Positions 47,871-60,360 of a stretch of DNA of 64,000 bases are shown piece by piece (the stretch's first letter is position 1; each line of letters starts with the position of its first letter). The stretch comes from Sipunculus nudus. Its lineage: Eukaryota > Annelida > Sipuncula > Golfingiida > Sipunculidae. The translations under genes and the position numbers were made by a program. The stretch covers positions 63,668,917 through 63,732,916 of the forward strand of contig CM049319.1 in NCBI GenBank assembly GCA_026874595.1, written 5' to 3'. The notes under the pieces were generated by a model. That model was given only the letters and a program-made list of their open reading frames with translations. It had not been told where the DNA came from and searched no databases.

Positions 47871-49084
47871 ATGCCCCATGAAAAACATGTAGTAGTCGTC
47901 AGACCAAAAGGTGGTCACTGGTGATTATGCGTTGTTCCTGCGATAATCTTTTTTTTAATGTGACCACAACCGTTTGTATGCTAGAATTCCACTGTCAGTC
48001 TCCCCTGTTTCCAAATGTGATCGCAGCTCAGGTATAACCGGGCCTTAAGGTGAAACTCGAGCAGGGTGTATGGTTTGTTTTCAAATTGTCTTTACATCCC
48101 AAGTGCTGAAACCTAAGCAAGCTGCACTTTCGGCGGATTGATTTATTAGGACACCAAAAAACGACGTTAGACCGCAGTGAGAGCGCAGGCAGTCCGGATG
48201 TATTGGTATTACGAGGTTAACGTTGCCAATCAGATCCTAAAATGTCGAATACAGAAATCCGAACTCCCAATCTTTTATTACGAACTAGCGGATTTATGAT
48301 GTGATAACGGTGTTATTCACTTGATCATGATGTAATAATGATATGCCAACAGTGCAGAAAAAGCTTGTTCGCCTTCTTGTCTTTATACTATTATTTTTAC
48401 CATTTTACCATATTGAGAACCCTAGGCATTAAGACAATACTGGCATACTAATTCCTATAAACTCCTTTAAAGAGTCATATCGACAAGATTATTCTGTTCG
48501 TTGCGAACTGTCGGTGTTAGGAATTAGATTTATGTTACCCATCACACCATTAAAAGCCGCTGAGAAGAAATCAAGCTCCAGATATTTGTCACGTACCAGT
48601 AGAGTTATGATGTCATTAACCCAATCATAATATAAAGTAACGTAACCTCACCAGGCTGAAACAATCGTGATCTCTCTGCATTTACAGAGCCACGGTGTGA
48701 TTTGACTATTAATCTTCATAGTTTCCCTACAGTTTGAGCTTTATAGAACAGTGACTAGACTAGAATATTGTTAGAAGATACTTTTTACCGAGATCTCTAA
48801 ACTTGCATGGGACTATTTATTGTTTGACGAGGAGCCATTTTAGTTCAAGCGGAATTGGGGCGGCGGCTCCCACTTGGCGAGGTGTGTATTAGATTATTCC
48901 GCCTTAAATCACATCCAACAATGGAACAACCATACCTCATATAATATCAAAACGAGCTCGTGAAAACCACCACAAAACAGAACACAGCAGCGACAATAAA
49001 TTTCCTTCAACAGCGCTTGACATTGTAAACACATATTTCTATTGACCCTCAAGGGATATAGAATCAGTAAATATTACTTCTTTA

Positions 49085-49385
49085 CCGGCTCCTGTGGTTG
49101 GGAGGCAGAGCACATGACCCAAAGCCGGGAGGCGTGAGCTCAAATCTTAGCCGAGGAACGGTGAGGTTTTTCACGGTCGGGCCCAGTCCAGAGTGAGCAC
49201 TCTGTAGGTTTAATGGGAAGGCTGCGCCCGACAGCCATGTATCACTCACAAATGATTGCGTCTTTTAGGGTAAAAGGGTGTTATGACCCAGCAAAAGATT
49301 ACACCAAGGACCTGCAGGCTCGGTATACACGGGGCCTGGGTGAAACCTAAATATTAAATTTTAAACAAAATGACAGGGAGCGAGT
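49085..49385 (+). mobile_element. SINE family S1, near-full-length copy (~300 bp)
   Basis: The decayed tRNA-like head (CCTGTGGTTGGGAGGCAGAGC and GAGCTCAAATC) is followed by 'aagccgggagg', 'cggtcgggcccagtccagag', 'aatgggaaggctg', a long 3' body with 'aagattacaccaaggacctg' and an AAAATGACAGGGAGCG end matching the 3' end of the other copies. Confidence 0.8.
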
Positions 49386-49794
49386 GCCATCGCCCTCTCA
49401 CGTTGTCCGAAATCGAAATGGAATGTGCTTACTTTGTTTAAAGTTAGATAAGTCAGCACTAAGAAATGGGATGGTCTCCTCTCATTAAGGATTACGTAAA
49501 TATTATATACTTACGAAATCATATTTCGTTACATACATAGATATTTGCACATTTCTGAGACAATGCTAGGCTTCTCTTTTTATTCAATATATTCATTTAT
49601 CCCTCTCGAACAGTTTTATTCCCTCACGACTTCATTAACATCACATTATCATTATAAATGACATATATCCGCATAACGAATCTCATAGACGATAACTAAA
49701 CAAATTATATGAATTATAGTGTAACTATGTAAAAATGGAGAGAGACAATACCTTTGCATCTAGTCCGACACTAGACCTCGATGACCTCACAGTA

Positions 49795-50310
49795 CATGCA
49801 AGCACCTGTAATGCTAGCCGTGACAACCGGACTGCGTAGGCAATGATAATTGGGCTGGTAAGCCTATTTAAGTCGTGATAAAAGCATTATCGAGGAATGA
49901 ATCGCAGTGGTCTTCGATCATGTTGCATTCATATTGCAATAATCTTAACATTATGCTACGAGTGATGTATTTACAACAGAGAATACATGTGAACTCACAA
50001 CCCAAACTGAAACCCCGTCTGTATGGTTACGAGTCATTTCCTGTAACGCGTACAGGTTGGCTGCGTCTTGCAACCCGTGTGAGCCTTGCCTGTTTTCATG
50101 CGGTCAGAAATTCAGCAAACATGCGGAGACGTTTTCCAGTATGCTTTGTCAAACTCATGTTTGGTATTGTAAGAAAGTACACTAAAAATGCTTACGATTA
50201 GTCTGGTTTATGACAATTGACAGTCTACCTGTAGGCCATGAGGCGTTGTCAAAAATGACGAAAATATTTGCATCCTCATGGGGCCTTATAATGCGTTCCT
50301 CAAACCTGGA
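49795..50310 (+). repeat. dispersed repeat D1, copy 2
   Basis: Same ordered blocks as 33400-33890 in the same orientation. The 108-residue frame 49875-50201 lies within it and is not kept in the other copy. Confidence 0.75.
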
Positions 50311-51629
50311 TGTAAAGGCACTCTGACTTTTTATTTCAGAGGGCAAATATGGTCCATATGGCGCTACTTAAGTGCCGGTCCTCTGGCACGGAGAGGTCAG
50401 CGTCCAGCACATGCGACACCGGCTCTCTTTGGTCTGTTTACACCGGTCCTGACACAAGGCCAAGAATAAGACCAACGCGAATGCGCATGCTTAAAATTTG
50501 TTCATTGGTCATCGGTCTGATCAAAATCCTTTACTTTGTGTCCGCCCCCCCCCCCCCCTCATGGTGTAACTCAGACAACCTTGCTTCACAAAGCAGCGGT
50601 TAAAACAAAGAAGATCTAGTACGCCTGCAGTGTATAACCGTTGCATGAGGTTCCACTAGCCGTGTGAGTGGCCGGTAGATTCCCGGCTAAATACTTAAAT
50701 TTAAATGTCCTTTACAACTGTACATTATACGTCAGAATTATGAGATTTAGCACGATTTACTTTCTGGCAGCCTTATCTTGCTAGTGCCTCAATATTCAAC
50801 AATCCCTAATAATCTTAATATATTGTAGTTATTATTATTACACAAGTAAAGGGGTCAAGCACTTCCGTGCTGTTCTAGACTACTGTATACCTTAAAAATG
50901 TCGTTGTATAAATAGCGCCCCGCCAATCCCTGTCCCCTCGTCTTTCGTATGAAAAGGCCTCGTTCTGTCCCCTTACTGTCATTTTGTATATGAGTTCAAT
51001 CCGTCACCCCCGTCGTCAACCTGACTTTGAGGTATAGCTATACAGAAGGAATAAAAGAACATACATGTATATGGTATGACCGGTTACCGCTGGAAGTTGC
51101 TTATATACTCAGACTGCCTGATATTAAATGACACAACGGTATCTTATACAGCAAAGAAGTTCTTTATAATTTTCAAACTTTTCAGTTGTAAGATCTGTGT
51201 CATCTAGTGAAGTGTTAAATGCAGTAAACGGACAGCCATGCAGGATATCGTCTGCCGGAACTAGTTCCCTCATATACGTTCAGGTCATGTGTTCCAAATA
51301 ACATTTTCTGTGAAAATATATGTGAATTGAATGTCCAGAATTCTGGACTGCTTTTTGGCATCCTGGGCTATATTCTTATACAAAACATTTGAAAAATTAA
51401 TATATACCTTTCTCGTAACCCAAATTTTCCCTGTTTTAATGTCAATTTATTCCAGAAAGAGGATTGACGTATATTTCTTTATATCAGTTCAGTATGTGAA
51501 GTCAAAATCCTAAGCCCATGTACAAAATACCTAAACTAAACGACATTGCTTGGAGGCCGACTGAAAAAAAGTCATCTACATGGTCACGTGATGACGTAAT
51601 GATATGATAGATAAGTGAGACGGAAATTG

Positions 51630-51677
51630 AGGGAGAGAGAGGGAATGGGGGGGGGGGGGGGGGGAGGGGGTTGGGGC
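51630..51677. repeat. homopurine tract, (GA)n then G(18)
   Basis: GAGGGAGAGAGAGGGAA runs into about 18 G, then A and five G. An uninterrupted purine strand like this can form triplex or G-quadruplex structures. Confidence 0.9.
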
Positions 51678-52443
51678 GGAATAGAACATCGCTGCGACAT
51701 GACAGTGATTATTAAGGAGTCCGGAGCAGCAGTGATCGGTAGTCCTGCACGTCGCCAGCTAAAAGCCAATATATTCATGACGGCCTCTAAATGCGTGTTC
51801 CAGTTCTTTTAATGTCTTTATCACACATTCATCATCCAACCACAGCTGACACTCTTGGAATCCTCTGACAATTCCTAATAATTAATAAACACGCATTTTC
51901 ATCCATTATTATTAAAAATGAAGGGAAAGGCAAAAGCGGTCCCGAGTAATCACGACAGATTGCCACATGCCCACTTTGAGGAGGGAACAGGGAGTTTATT
52001 TAGATGGGGTGGTGGGGTGCGGGAGCATTTCGCATGAAAACAAGACATGAAAAAGGTGTGATGTTTTTCCATTAATTTTCAGATGGGGTTTTAATTGAAA
52101 TATCGCAGGCAACTCAATTGTTTTAAGAGAAAACACAAATGCGAATACAGTTGTTCAATACATTTACAAAAGAAAAGCAATATATTACTGATTAGGAAAT
52201 TGTCAAATTGATGTTACATATCAACATATAAAGTGATCTGTCTGCGAGAAACAAGGCCCATCATAACATTTATATATCTGTTCAGGAGTTGCCTGTATAC
52301 CTTCCCATGCCAAACGCAGGTCATGCCTACAGAAATTCTTCGCGGCATTCGAGGAACATATAGTAAAATCTATATTAAGATCCCCTCCAAAATATTGCGT
52401 CTGCCAGAAGAATATGTGTTTTTCTACGTTCGCGTGTATACTT

Positions 52444-52560
52444 GAACGGAATATCATGAAATGTTCAGGGTATTTTGGGAATTTGTCAAAGTATAATCAA
52501 TTATACTTTGGTGTAGATCCGGCAGATTTTCCGGGTTCAGGAACGTCATCAGGGTATTTC
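52444..52560 (-). mobile_element. 'GCCTCCGC' element, copy 5 (partial, reverse)
   Basis: In reverse it contains 'gatctacaccaaag', 'aatttg..catttcatgatattc' and 'gaacccgg', matching the middle of copy 1. It lies only ~50 bp before the exon 2 acceptor. Confidence 0.65.
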
Positions 52561-52608
52561 ACATTTTTTTATTGAAATAATAAACTTGGTTCTTTTGTTT
52601 ATTTGCAG

Positions 52609-53305
52609 GGAAATGGAGTGACTGTGAGCACAATGTTTGCGGTGATGGCGGGCAGCAGACTAGACAAGTGTGGTGTGCTCATTTAAATGGATGGGGTGTT
52701 GATGATACAAGCTGTGACGCAGGTTTGAAACCCGACAACCACCGAAATTGCTTTAAAGTATGTCCTCGCCATAGAAACCAAGTGACCTGGATAACGGACG
52801 AATGGACGCCATGCAAGCCGCTTATTGGCCAGAAGCTATGTGCACAACCGAGAGGTTTACAAACACGGAAAGTGACCTGTATTTTAATTTGTGGTAATTT
52901 AACTATCCCGGATTACGTGTGTGAGACTTTTCTTGACAAACCTCTGATTAACAGGACGTGTCCTCTTCCTTGTCCACAGCGCTGTGTGACCACCAGGTAC
53001 AGTGAGTGGAGCGCGTGTAGTGGGAAGTGTCCCGATAAATACAAGACGAGGCAAAGACAGATCATTGTCCCACCCAAGGATAACGGTAAAAAGTGTCCTT
53101 CGTTAGTACTTAGAAGGCCGTGCCGGGCTGAATGCAAAGGTACAGTTAAAATAGAGTATGTTTTCAAGGTAGGACCTTGGGCGAATTGTACGGAGTTTCC
53201 TAGGCGGCGTAGGCTTAAATACGAAGCGGCGATAACTTCAGCATTAGGAATACAAACCCGTGACGTCATATGTGTTGATTCTAACGGAGACGGCCATCCA
53301 CAGTC
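52609..53305 (+). CDS. THSD7A: THSD7-type protein, exon 2 (TSP1 repeats 1-4)
   Basis: This exon encodes residues 39-270 plus two bases of codon 271 of a THSD7A/THSD7B-type protein, an extracellular TSP1-repeat protein. Repeat 1 (about 36-90) has WKTGKWSDC, CGDGGQQTRQVWCAH and NCFKVC. Repeat 2 (99-160) has WITDEWTPC, GLQTRKVTC and CPLPC. Repeat 3 (164-214) has YSEWSAC and VPPKDNGKKCP. Repeat 4 starts at 222 (YVFKVGPWANC) with GIQTRDVIC before the exon ends. The Cys spacing, WxxC and QTR motifs, and VWCAH..GW..NCFKVC match the vertebrate THSD7 N-terminus as I know it. RRRRLK (237-242) occupies the place of the longer basic insert of THSD7A. N-glycosylation sequons lie at N135, N153 and N231. 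The acceptor TTTGCAG/GG and donor TC/GTAAGTA (53306) keep the frame; the TAA inside GTAAGT is intronic. The minus-strand 118-residue frame is a shadow. Confidence 0.95.
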
Positions 53306-53432
53306 GTAAGTATATATTCATTTGTAGCATAGGGTTCCCTTGGTCAAAAGCTTTGTCAAAGTCCTATAGGCTAAAATGACAAATCCTTGTGGAGTATATG
53401 GCAAACCTAACGTTATGTTAAAATATCTTTTC

Positions 53433-53645
53433 TTAGCCCGTTGCCCTCAGGCTGATGGGCCATTGTCGTCACCCATGCCGTCCGTCTGCCCGGCGTCAGT
53501 TAATTTTACCTTGTGAACGGGATATCTCAATAAGCATTCACCGCGGGACTTTTATTTCTTCTGTGCAGATGTATGTTAAAAACAATCTCGGTCAAGTTCG
53601 AAGTTTTGTGACCTTCACCTACCTTTAAAGGTCACAGAGCTGATA
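53433..53645. repeat. dispersed repeat relic, bivalve-style
   Basis: The order 'ggccattgtcgtc', 'gccgtccgtctgcc', 'gatatctcaata', 'gtcaagttcgaa' and 'ctttaaaggtcacag' resembles the abundant GTCGTCCGTC..GATATCTCAA..AAAGGTCA dispersed repeats of bivalves, and shares the GTCCGTC motif with the 1013-2498 array. Boundaries are approximate. Confidence 0.5.
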
Positions 53646-54617
53646 AAAAAATATTAGCTCATTTCTCAGGAAATACTTTTCAGATCATTTTGAAATATGT
53701 TGTCATTATTTGTCTTGATTATCTGTAACTGCTGCAATTTGTTGGTTGTACCACATGCAGTATCTTAATTTTATCACTTTTAAGTTTGTGTCCTTTAGTG
53801 TTGCTAAAGACATCTCATTTTACAGGTTATCTCCTACAAAGTGTTTAATCATACAGGTCATTATCACTTCCTTTACCAGACTTACACAGGTATACTCCAT
53901 ACTTCTCTTGTTCAGATTTACAACTTGAACAAGAGACATATGTGCAGATATACATCCATGTGAGTACATGCAGATATTTCATACTTGTTACTGTAACACT
54001 GTTCTTTTGGCTGAGGGCTTTTGTCAGCTTCTGCTGATATTCTAGTTCTGTTATTGTTCTTATCAAAATATGATTTATAATTCAATTGATGATCGGTCCT
54101 CCTTCAATTATTTATACTTCTATTGTAGTCCGTATCATCCCCTTTTGTTCACCTGTTTTTGCGAGAAAAATTCTTACATTTTGAGATATAAATTGATAAT
54201 ATAGGGTACATAATCAATGAACCTAATTAATTATCACATTAAGAATACAACTCTATACCTTGAATGAAGTTTTCGAAGCAGATTTTATTTTAAGATATGA
54301 GAATCAGTCTATTGCTTTGCGATAATTTCCATGAATCAAAACATAATGAAAGGTTAAATGACGTTGGTGTTGATTGGCTGGGAGAGTCTATTTTTAAGGA
54401 GGGATGAAAACATATACATATGTTTAACACTTCATGTTCAGCGTGTGATTTGGGTTGTGCTGGATGTATTTATATATAATAACATCATATATTTTATAAA
54501 TATGAATATATAAGTAGGTTGTGGAACGACTGTTCATCACATGTTCATTATGTTCATTACATAATCATTAAAACAGTCCCTGACACTGCTTGTAAAGTAC
54601 CTCAATATCTATACACG

Positions 54618-54619
<2 letters not shown>

Positions 54620-54661
<42 letters not shown>
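54620..54661. repeat. (AT)n microsatellite
   Basis: About 21 AT dinucleotides. Confidence 0.97.
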
Positions 54662-54664
<3 letters not shown>

Positions 54665-54791
54665 CTTTTGTATATTCTTAGAACCATAAACATTTAGAAT
54701 TCTTCAGATATAGATATATATCATTCCTGCCATGACTTTGTTGAAGAATGTATACAGGTAGAGCTTTCGCGCTTTAGTAATTTATTATTAT

Positions 54792-54818
54792 TATATATAT
54801 ATATATATATATATATAT
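54792..54818. repeat. (AT)n microsatellite after (ATT)n
   Basis: A short (ATT)n passes into about 13 AT dinucleotides. Confidence 0.95.
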
Positions 54819-56429
54819 TATCATTTTTCCAGTCACCTACCAGCTGCTGATATACAGTATTAAATGGTCGAATGTATAAATACGCTTGTTATCTTTATAT
54901 TATCAAACCAAACAAACTTTGAACATTCCGTGACAATCAACAATTCTAATAATGAAACATTGATGGTTAGTGTTAAGTGTAAAGGCCACATAACAAAAAG
55001 TGTGCTACAAAAAAGAAACTCCGATATTTCACTTAAGTCCTCTTGTAATAATTATAAGAGGTGTTCTTACAGGTGTTCTCTTGCCTCAATTCCCTCTTAA
55101 AATAAATCATAATATGCATTAAGAATGAGAAAATCTCATTAATAAATATGTCATATAATGAGGATTAATTTATGTATGGTTCATTTGTTTTCTTCCTGCA
55201 ACCTAACAAAAATTCATTATTTTTTTCTTGAACGATAATAATAAAAATAAACGCCCGCTCGCTCAATGTTTAAGGCCCCAAAGTCTGTAGGATAATAAGC
55301 TTTTTTTTTTGCTTTTCCTAATTTTGCTTTTTCGCTTTATTTTACAACTGGTAACTCAACAGAGAGAACGGCCTATCTTTCTTGCTAATGTGACTTTCTG
55401 TCGCCATTGGTTCAACACGTAATTTACGTATATAAATAATAAAATGCAGCGTTACCATGTACCGGTGCTCGGAGTGCCGTTTCTGCCCACTGCTTTCACA
55501 ATAAAATACATATCAAAGCCCAAAAAGAACGTGTTTTTTTCCAGTTATGGGTGATACGGGACAGCTGTACATGGTTTAGGGAGTGGATAAACTCTCGTAC
55601 ACCACGAAGCACTGACGGTAACGTCTTAAAGCTGAAGTATTTATGAGACACCCCCTGGTCGTAGACTGGTTTCCGCGTCTTTTTTCCCTTCTTCACAAGT
55701 AAACAGAACTTTTGTGGTTCGTTTAGTTGAATAAAGGTACACTACGTTAGCAAATTTATCTATAAACTATATCAATGCGTGCTACAGGTTACTTAAAATA
55801 CGGGATCACAAGGCTAAATTTAAAACCGATCTCTTTGCAGACTTGATCAATATTAAAAAAAATAAATATTAAAAATCAAATACCTTATATAGAATGAATT
55901 GTGATCAAAAGAAACATGTTTATCACTTGCAGGAACAAAAGAAATTATCGACGGTTTTGACAAGAATCGATACGACTATCGAAGGCTCTGACAAGTATCA
56001 TTGTAAAAATAATATACAACAAAACAGACATTATTTTAAATTATGTGACATGGTAAGCATCAAAACATAGAGTACAGGAGTCCAATAAAATATTTTCATG
56101 TAAGTCAAGTAGAGGTGAAGATGGATAGCCTCTCTGTTGGGTCTCATTACAAGTAAAAGATAAGTGCACCAACTGTAGGTGTTTTTTTATTATCAAGGTA
56201 AGAGAACATAGTTGCGACGCAATGGTCTAAAATGGTCTATTAAATGTGCATTTAACATGCATATATCATGGTAGGTCAGTAGCCTCCATGTTTGGGTAGC
56301 GTCATGCAGGTGTCAACCCCCCGTAGTAGAAGTAGTTTAAATACGTTTATAACATGTGGGATGAGAAAATAATCCAAACACACCCAACAAGGACATCTGG
56401 TGGCAAGTCAGACGATCTAAAATTTTGCA

Positions 56430-56965
56430 ACTATAGTCTGTTCCACAAAAGGGTACCCATTGAAATTTGGCAATATCTATATAAAATGGCAGATTAATTT
56501 CAGATTGCATGTTGCAATGAAGGAATGGGGTATTGGCCTAATTTACTATAATAAATTATAATCATACCAAGCAAAATATTAAAGTAATGCAATTAAATCA
56601 ATAAATGAGAAAACAGTTTATTTTTTAACAACACCTCAACCCCATTCATGAAGGTCAATGTCACCAGTCACATGCTCAAACAACTGCACTTGAAAGCTCC
56701 TGATTGGCTAATAACTAGTCATAAGTATTCTAAAAAATCCAGATGTCTGCAACTTATGGCAGACGCCATGTCACATGGCCACAATATTCAGAAGAACCAG
56801 AGGGTTGCAAAATATAAATGTTGGTTTTCGTTATGAGGTTTAACATCTCATATTAAGCCTTTGGTCCCTCATCAGCTTTAGTGGTCAGACTGTGTGGTAA
56901 TATTTCAGTTTAAGAGAATCATTGCTTAATTTCAAAGGGCACTCTACCGTGGAACAGACTATAGT
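56430..56965. mobile_element. MITE with 17 bp perfect terminal inverted repeats (536 bp)
   Basis: ACTATAGTCTGTTCCAC at 56430-56446 is the exact reverse complement of GTGGAACAGACTATAGT at 56949-56965. The interior has no transposase. A diverged relative lies at about 59158-59700. No clear target duplication can be read from the flanks, so the superfamily is open. Confidence 0.85.
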
Positions 56966-58035
56966 GGGCTTTCAACCACCCGCACATGTGACACCGTCCC
57001 CCTTAGGTCACATGGTTTCCCCTTTTGTCAGAGTTGGTGGCTTTACTGGCAGCTTGTAGATAAACATGCCCATACATCCATCACAGAGGTGTTATAAGAA
57101 TTACAGAATGACAGGGGTTCATAAATATGTACGCAGAGAAAGCAAAAAAAATCATAATTCTATAGATAAATGAACGAAGAAAAAAAATCTGGCCAATTCA
57201 CAAAGAAACCAGAATTAAATATGAAAATAGATTTCAACAGCTTTGGTTAAAACAGGCTCGCTCAAATAGTATGACACACTTACTTTAAATGCTTAGGCTG
57301 ATGTGTCACGGAGTGGTGGCCTTATGACGGATTGCAAGAAATCTCAAGGCGACATGGAAATCTCGGCTTTTTTTCGACGCCACATTTCAACGGAGGCCAT
57401 TACAAGCACTTACTGTCTTTTATAACTAGCTTTACGTTCCAGGCAAGGGGTCGTTTATATACAGTTGATAACCTGGTGGTCTCGGCCATGCATGAAGGTG
57501 CAATTACTCATCCCTTAATATATCTTAAATCATTGGCTGCAAATGGCACGTCCTGAAAGAAAAGGATTTAACGTGATGCCGCAGCCTTATACCTTGGCAT
57601 TCCCTGTTACCGGCTCGCCGCCCAAACAACCGAGAACAACATTAATAACGCCGGGACAAATCCCAGATGAATTTTCAGATAAACCAATAAAAACAATAAA
57701 AAGTTGGAATGACGTTACAAACAATGAATTCTCATCCTTATTTCAAGCAAGGTCAGCAGTTTCGCATAAGTCTCGGTAAATGCAGCTTTACAAAGACGAG
57801 TTTTCCACGGAGACTGCAGTTTACATGGAGCTGTTTATTTCATGAAGAATTTATTTGCATTACGTTTCTCGGGGATTTAAATCGGAATATATCATGAAAA
57901 AACAATCAACGTGGGTTTCCTCGGATCAAGTACTCTCATGAATCAAATAGATGAATCAAATTTCCAAAATATGACATTTTTTGCTTATGTCATGCAAAGA
58001 CCACAATAAAACATGTTCATCCATATTTTACTAGG

Positions 58036-58037
<2 letters not shown>

Positions 58038-58075
<38 letters not shown>
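58038..58075. repeat. (AT)n microsatellite
   Basis: About 19 AT dinucleotides. Confidence 0.97.
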
Positions 58076-58080
<5 letters not shown>

Positions 58081-58571
58081 TTTTATTAAGAGATTGAAAT
58101 TATGTTTCAAAATTAAGAAATTTACATATGTTCATACAGCTTTTTTATAGTTTTTTTGTCTTATTATAAATTATGAATTATATATGGATATACATGAAAA
58201 ATTAAAACGTTTGAATCATAATATATGGGCACTTTCCCTGTCTACGTCATGAGGAAGAGCATATGATAAAAACACTGGCGCGTGCGGCAAAGCGGAAAAA
58301 TTCGCTTCTCTATGTTTGAGTTATGACAAGACACAGTGAGGAGTGGCGGCAAGCGGGCGCCCACGCGGCGAATATCCGCGACAGCTTGTGGAGCTATTTT
58401 TGGCGCTTTCCGCGTTTAGTATTATGTTGAAATTTAACATTTATCGACATACTCACCGGTACAATAACAAAAAATAAAGTGAACACATGGGTAATTGATG
58501 TCATTTATCCGACCTACTGTTATTAAAGCTGCATAACCAGAACACATAAACATGACCATATTTCACCAATT

Positions 58572-59033
58572 TTATATGATCTCAACTGGCTCGCTTAAGC
58601 ACCTGGAATAAAAGTTAAAATTTTGTTGTCCACTTTTAAGTGCCAACATTACCTGGCACCCATCTATCTTAAATAACTGATGTATCCTTATATAGTTCTA
58701 CATGAACCTTAAGGTGAGCTGACAGCCACATGTTAGCACGTCCAAGAACTTACAGGGGCTCGTGTGGTCACAGAGCATTCTGTGTAACTGGACCATCCTT
58801 AAGAAATATCCTTCCTCTGGACATCAGATCTAGTCAAACTGTGCCAATTTTCAAATCAAAACTGAAGACATATTTATTCAGAGAAGCTTTCATAGGGGTT
58901 GAGTGCTATTTAAATGATACTTTTATATCTTGTATTCTTTCTTTTTGTAGTATTTTTAAATATTATATTGTAAGTTTGTTTGGTAGTTTATTTGTATATT
59001 TTTATTATCAATAATAAATAAATAAATAATTTA
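58572..59033 (+). pseudogene. non-LTR retrotransposon reverse transcriptase, 3' end relic
   Basis: In reading order the sequence resembles the C-terminal end of a Jockey/CR1/L2-type ORF2. 'DLNWLA' stands where DLHWLPV is usual and 'VKILLSTFKC..YLAPIYL' where FKILLLTFKC..LAPSYL is usual. A cleaner stretch, GHRAFCVTGPSLRNILPLDI, is followed by FKSKLKTYLFREAF (58790-58890). Two stops lie in the first part. A (AATA)n tail at about 59010-59033 is typical of the 3' end of such elements. It is 5'-truncated and dead. The 94-codon frame at 58730-59014 is part of it, not a host gene. Confidence 0.8.
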
Positions 59034-59157
59034 TTGTTATAAATGACTCCTAGTAGAGTTACAGTAGAGTGTCCCATTGAAACATAAAAAGTTCAGAAGC
59101 AAACTTATGTTTGATACAGTAAAATAGAACCAAATCCAGAATGTGTGAAGGCGTTTT

Positions 59158-59700
59158 GCAACTATAGTTCATTTTATTCCCTTGTCAACCTGATTTTTGT
59201 TATGAACATTTTTATTCATTTTTTTTTTACATTTCAAGGGAAACATTTATAATGTAAAGGATTCAAGGACCTTATTTTCAACAATATAAATAAAAACCTA
59301 CCTTGCTCCTTATTTAAGAAACGGAATTATTTGAAAATATGCGAAATCAGTCTACATTTTACAACATATCAGACCCACTTATGGCGGTCAAGGTCATTTG
59401 TCACATGAAAAAAACAGCCTCAATGGACAGCTGCTGATTGGGTGATGTCATGTAAACACTCTAAAAAATATAACCAGTTGGAACAAAGATGGCTTCTCAT
59501 GCAGGGACACATCATATCTGCCAGATCATTCTGAAGAGACTAAACAAATGTGAAACATAATCTGTGAATTAATTGTAAAATTCTTAATTGCCATATTAGG
59601 TTGTCACTTTCAAATGTAATTTCTAGAAAATCATTGAAAAATATAAATTTTTAAGAAAATTATCTACAAAATTAGATGGACAGCAGGTGGTTAAACGGGC
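59158..59700. mobile_element. diverged relative of the 56.4 kb MITE
   Basis: It shares 'tttgcaactatagt', 'gcggtcaaggtca.tgtcacatg', 'gctgattggg/ctgattggctaa', 'actctaaaaaat', 'ccagat.attc.gaagag' and 'cccgcacat' in the same order and orientation. Its terminal repeats are decayed. Confidence 0.65.
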
Positions 59701-60360
59701 TACAGTGACCTTCAAACTCCCGCACATAAGCAATCAACCACTTTTGGTAACATTGTTTTTGTTTTCTATTCACCATTGCTGTGTTTACAAACAATGATTT
59801 TGCAGGTAAACATGTGTACAATCGACAAAGAGGTTTTCTAGACCTTTTCTTGAGAGAAATTACATGTTTTCCTTGATATTTATACGGCAAGTAAGTCAAA
59901 AATCAATAAAATTAATAAAAAAAAGGTAAGTTAATAAGAGCTTGCTTTAAACCTGAGTGTATTAATATGAACCTGTGCCGAAAACTAGAAATACAATGCA
60001 GCAGCCAAAATGAATGGTAACCTGATCATATCCATGTGATTTTAATATAACAATCATTGTCTGTTTGATTGAGGTGACCGTTTCTAACAACATCGGTATA
60101 CCACGGCTCACTTGAAAATGAACGCGAACTGGTCTTATGTGCCGATTGTATACAGTAAGAGGTACCGTTATCCATTGATAAATTTAAACAACGCATATAT
60201 ATGCCTTTTTTTGAGTCAAGAGTTTAATACTCATTGCAGTATGTTAATTAGACACAGGTAGAGCATAGCCTTTTACAATATTTCGGTAAAACCATTGGAA
60301 ATGGTGAATAAATTTTCCGAAGTAATTTCTACAAGACATATATATTGTATTATGTAAGAA

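Noticed and set aside
48181-48640. Possible tandem duplication ('aactagcggatttatgatgt' versus 'accagtagagttatgatgtc')
   Set aside because: Similarity is weak and limited to short words; not enough to call by eye.
49875-50201. 108-residue + strand frame
   Set aside because: Lies in dispersed repeat D1; the copy at 33.4-33.9 kb does not keep the frame.
52913-53269. 118-residue minus-strand frame
   Set aside because: Shadow of the THSD7 exon 2 coding sequence.
58730-59014. 94-residue frame as a host gene
   Set aside because: Recognisable as the C-terminal end of a non-LTR retrotransposon reverse transcriptase.
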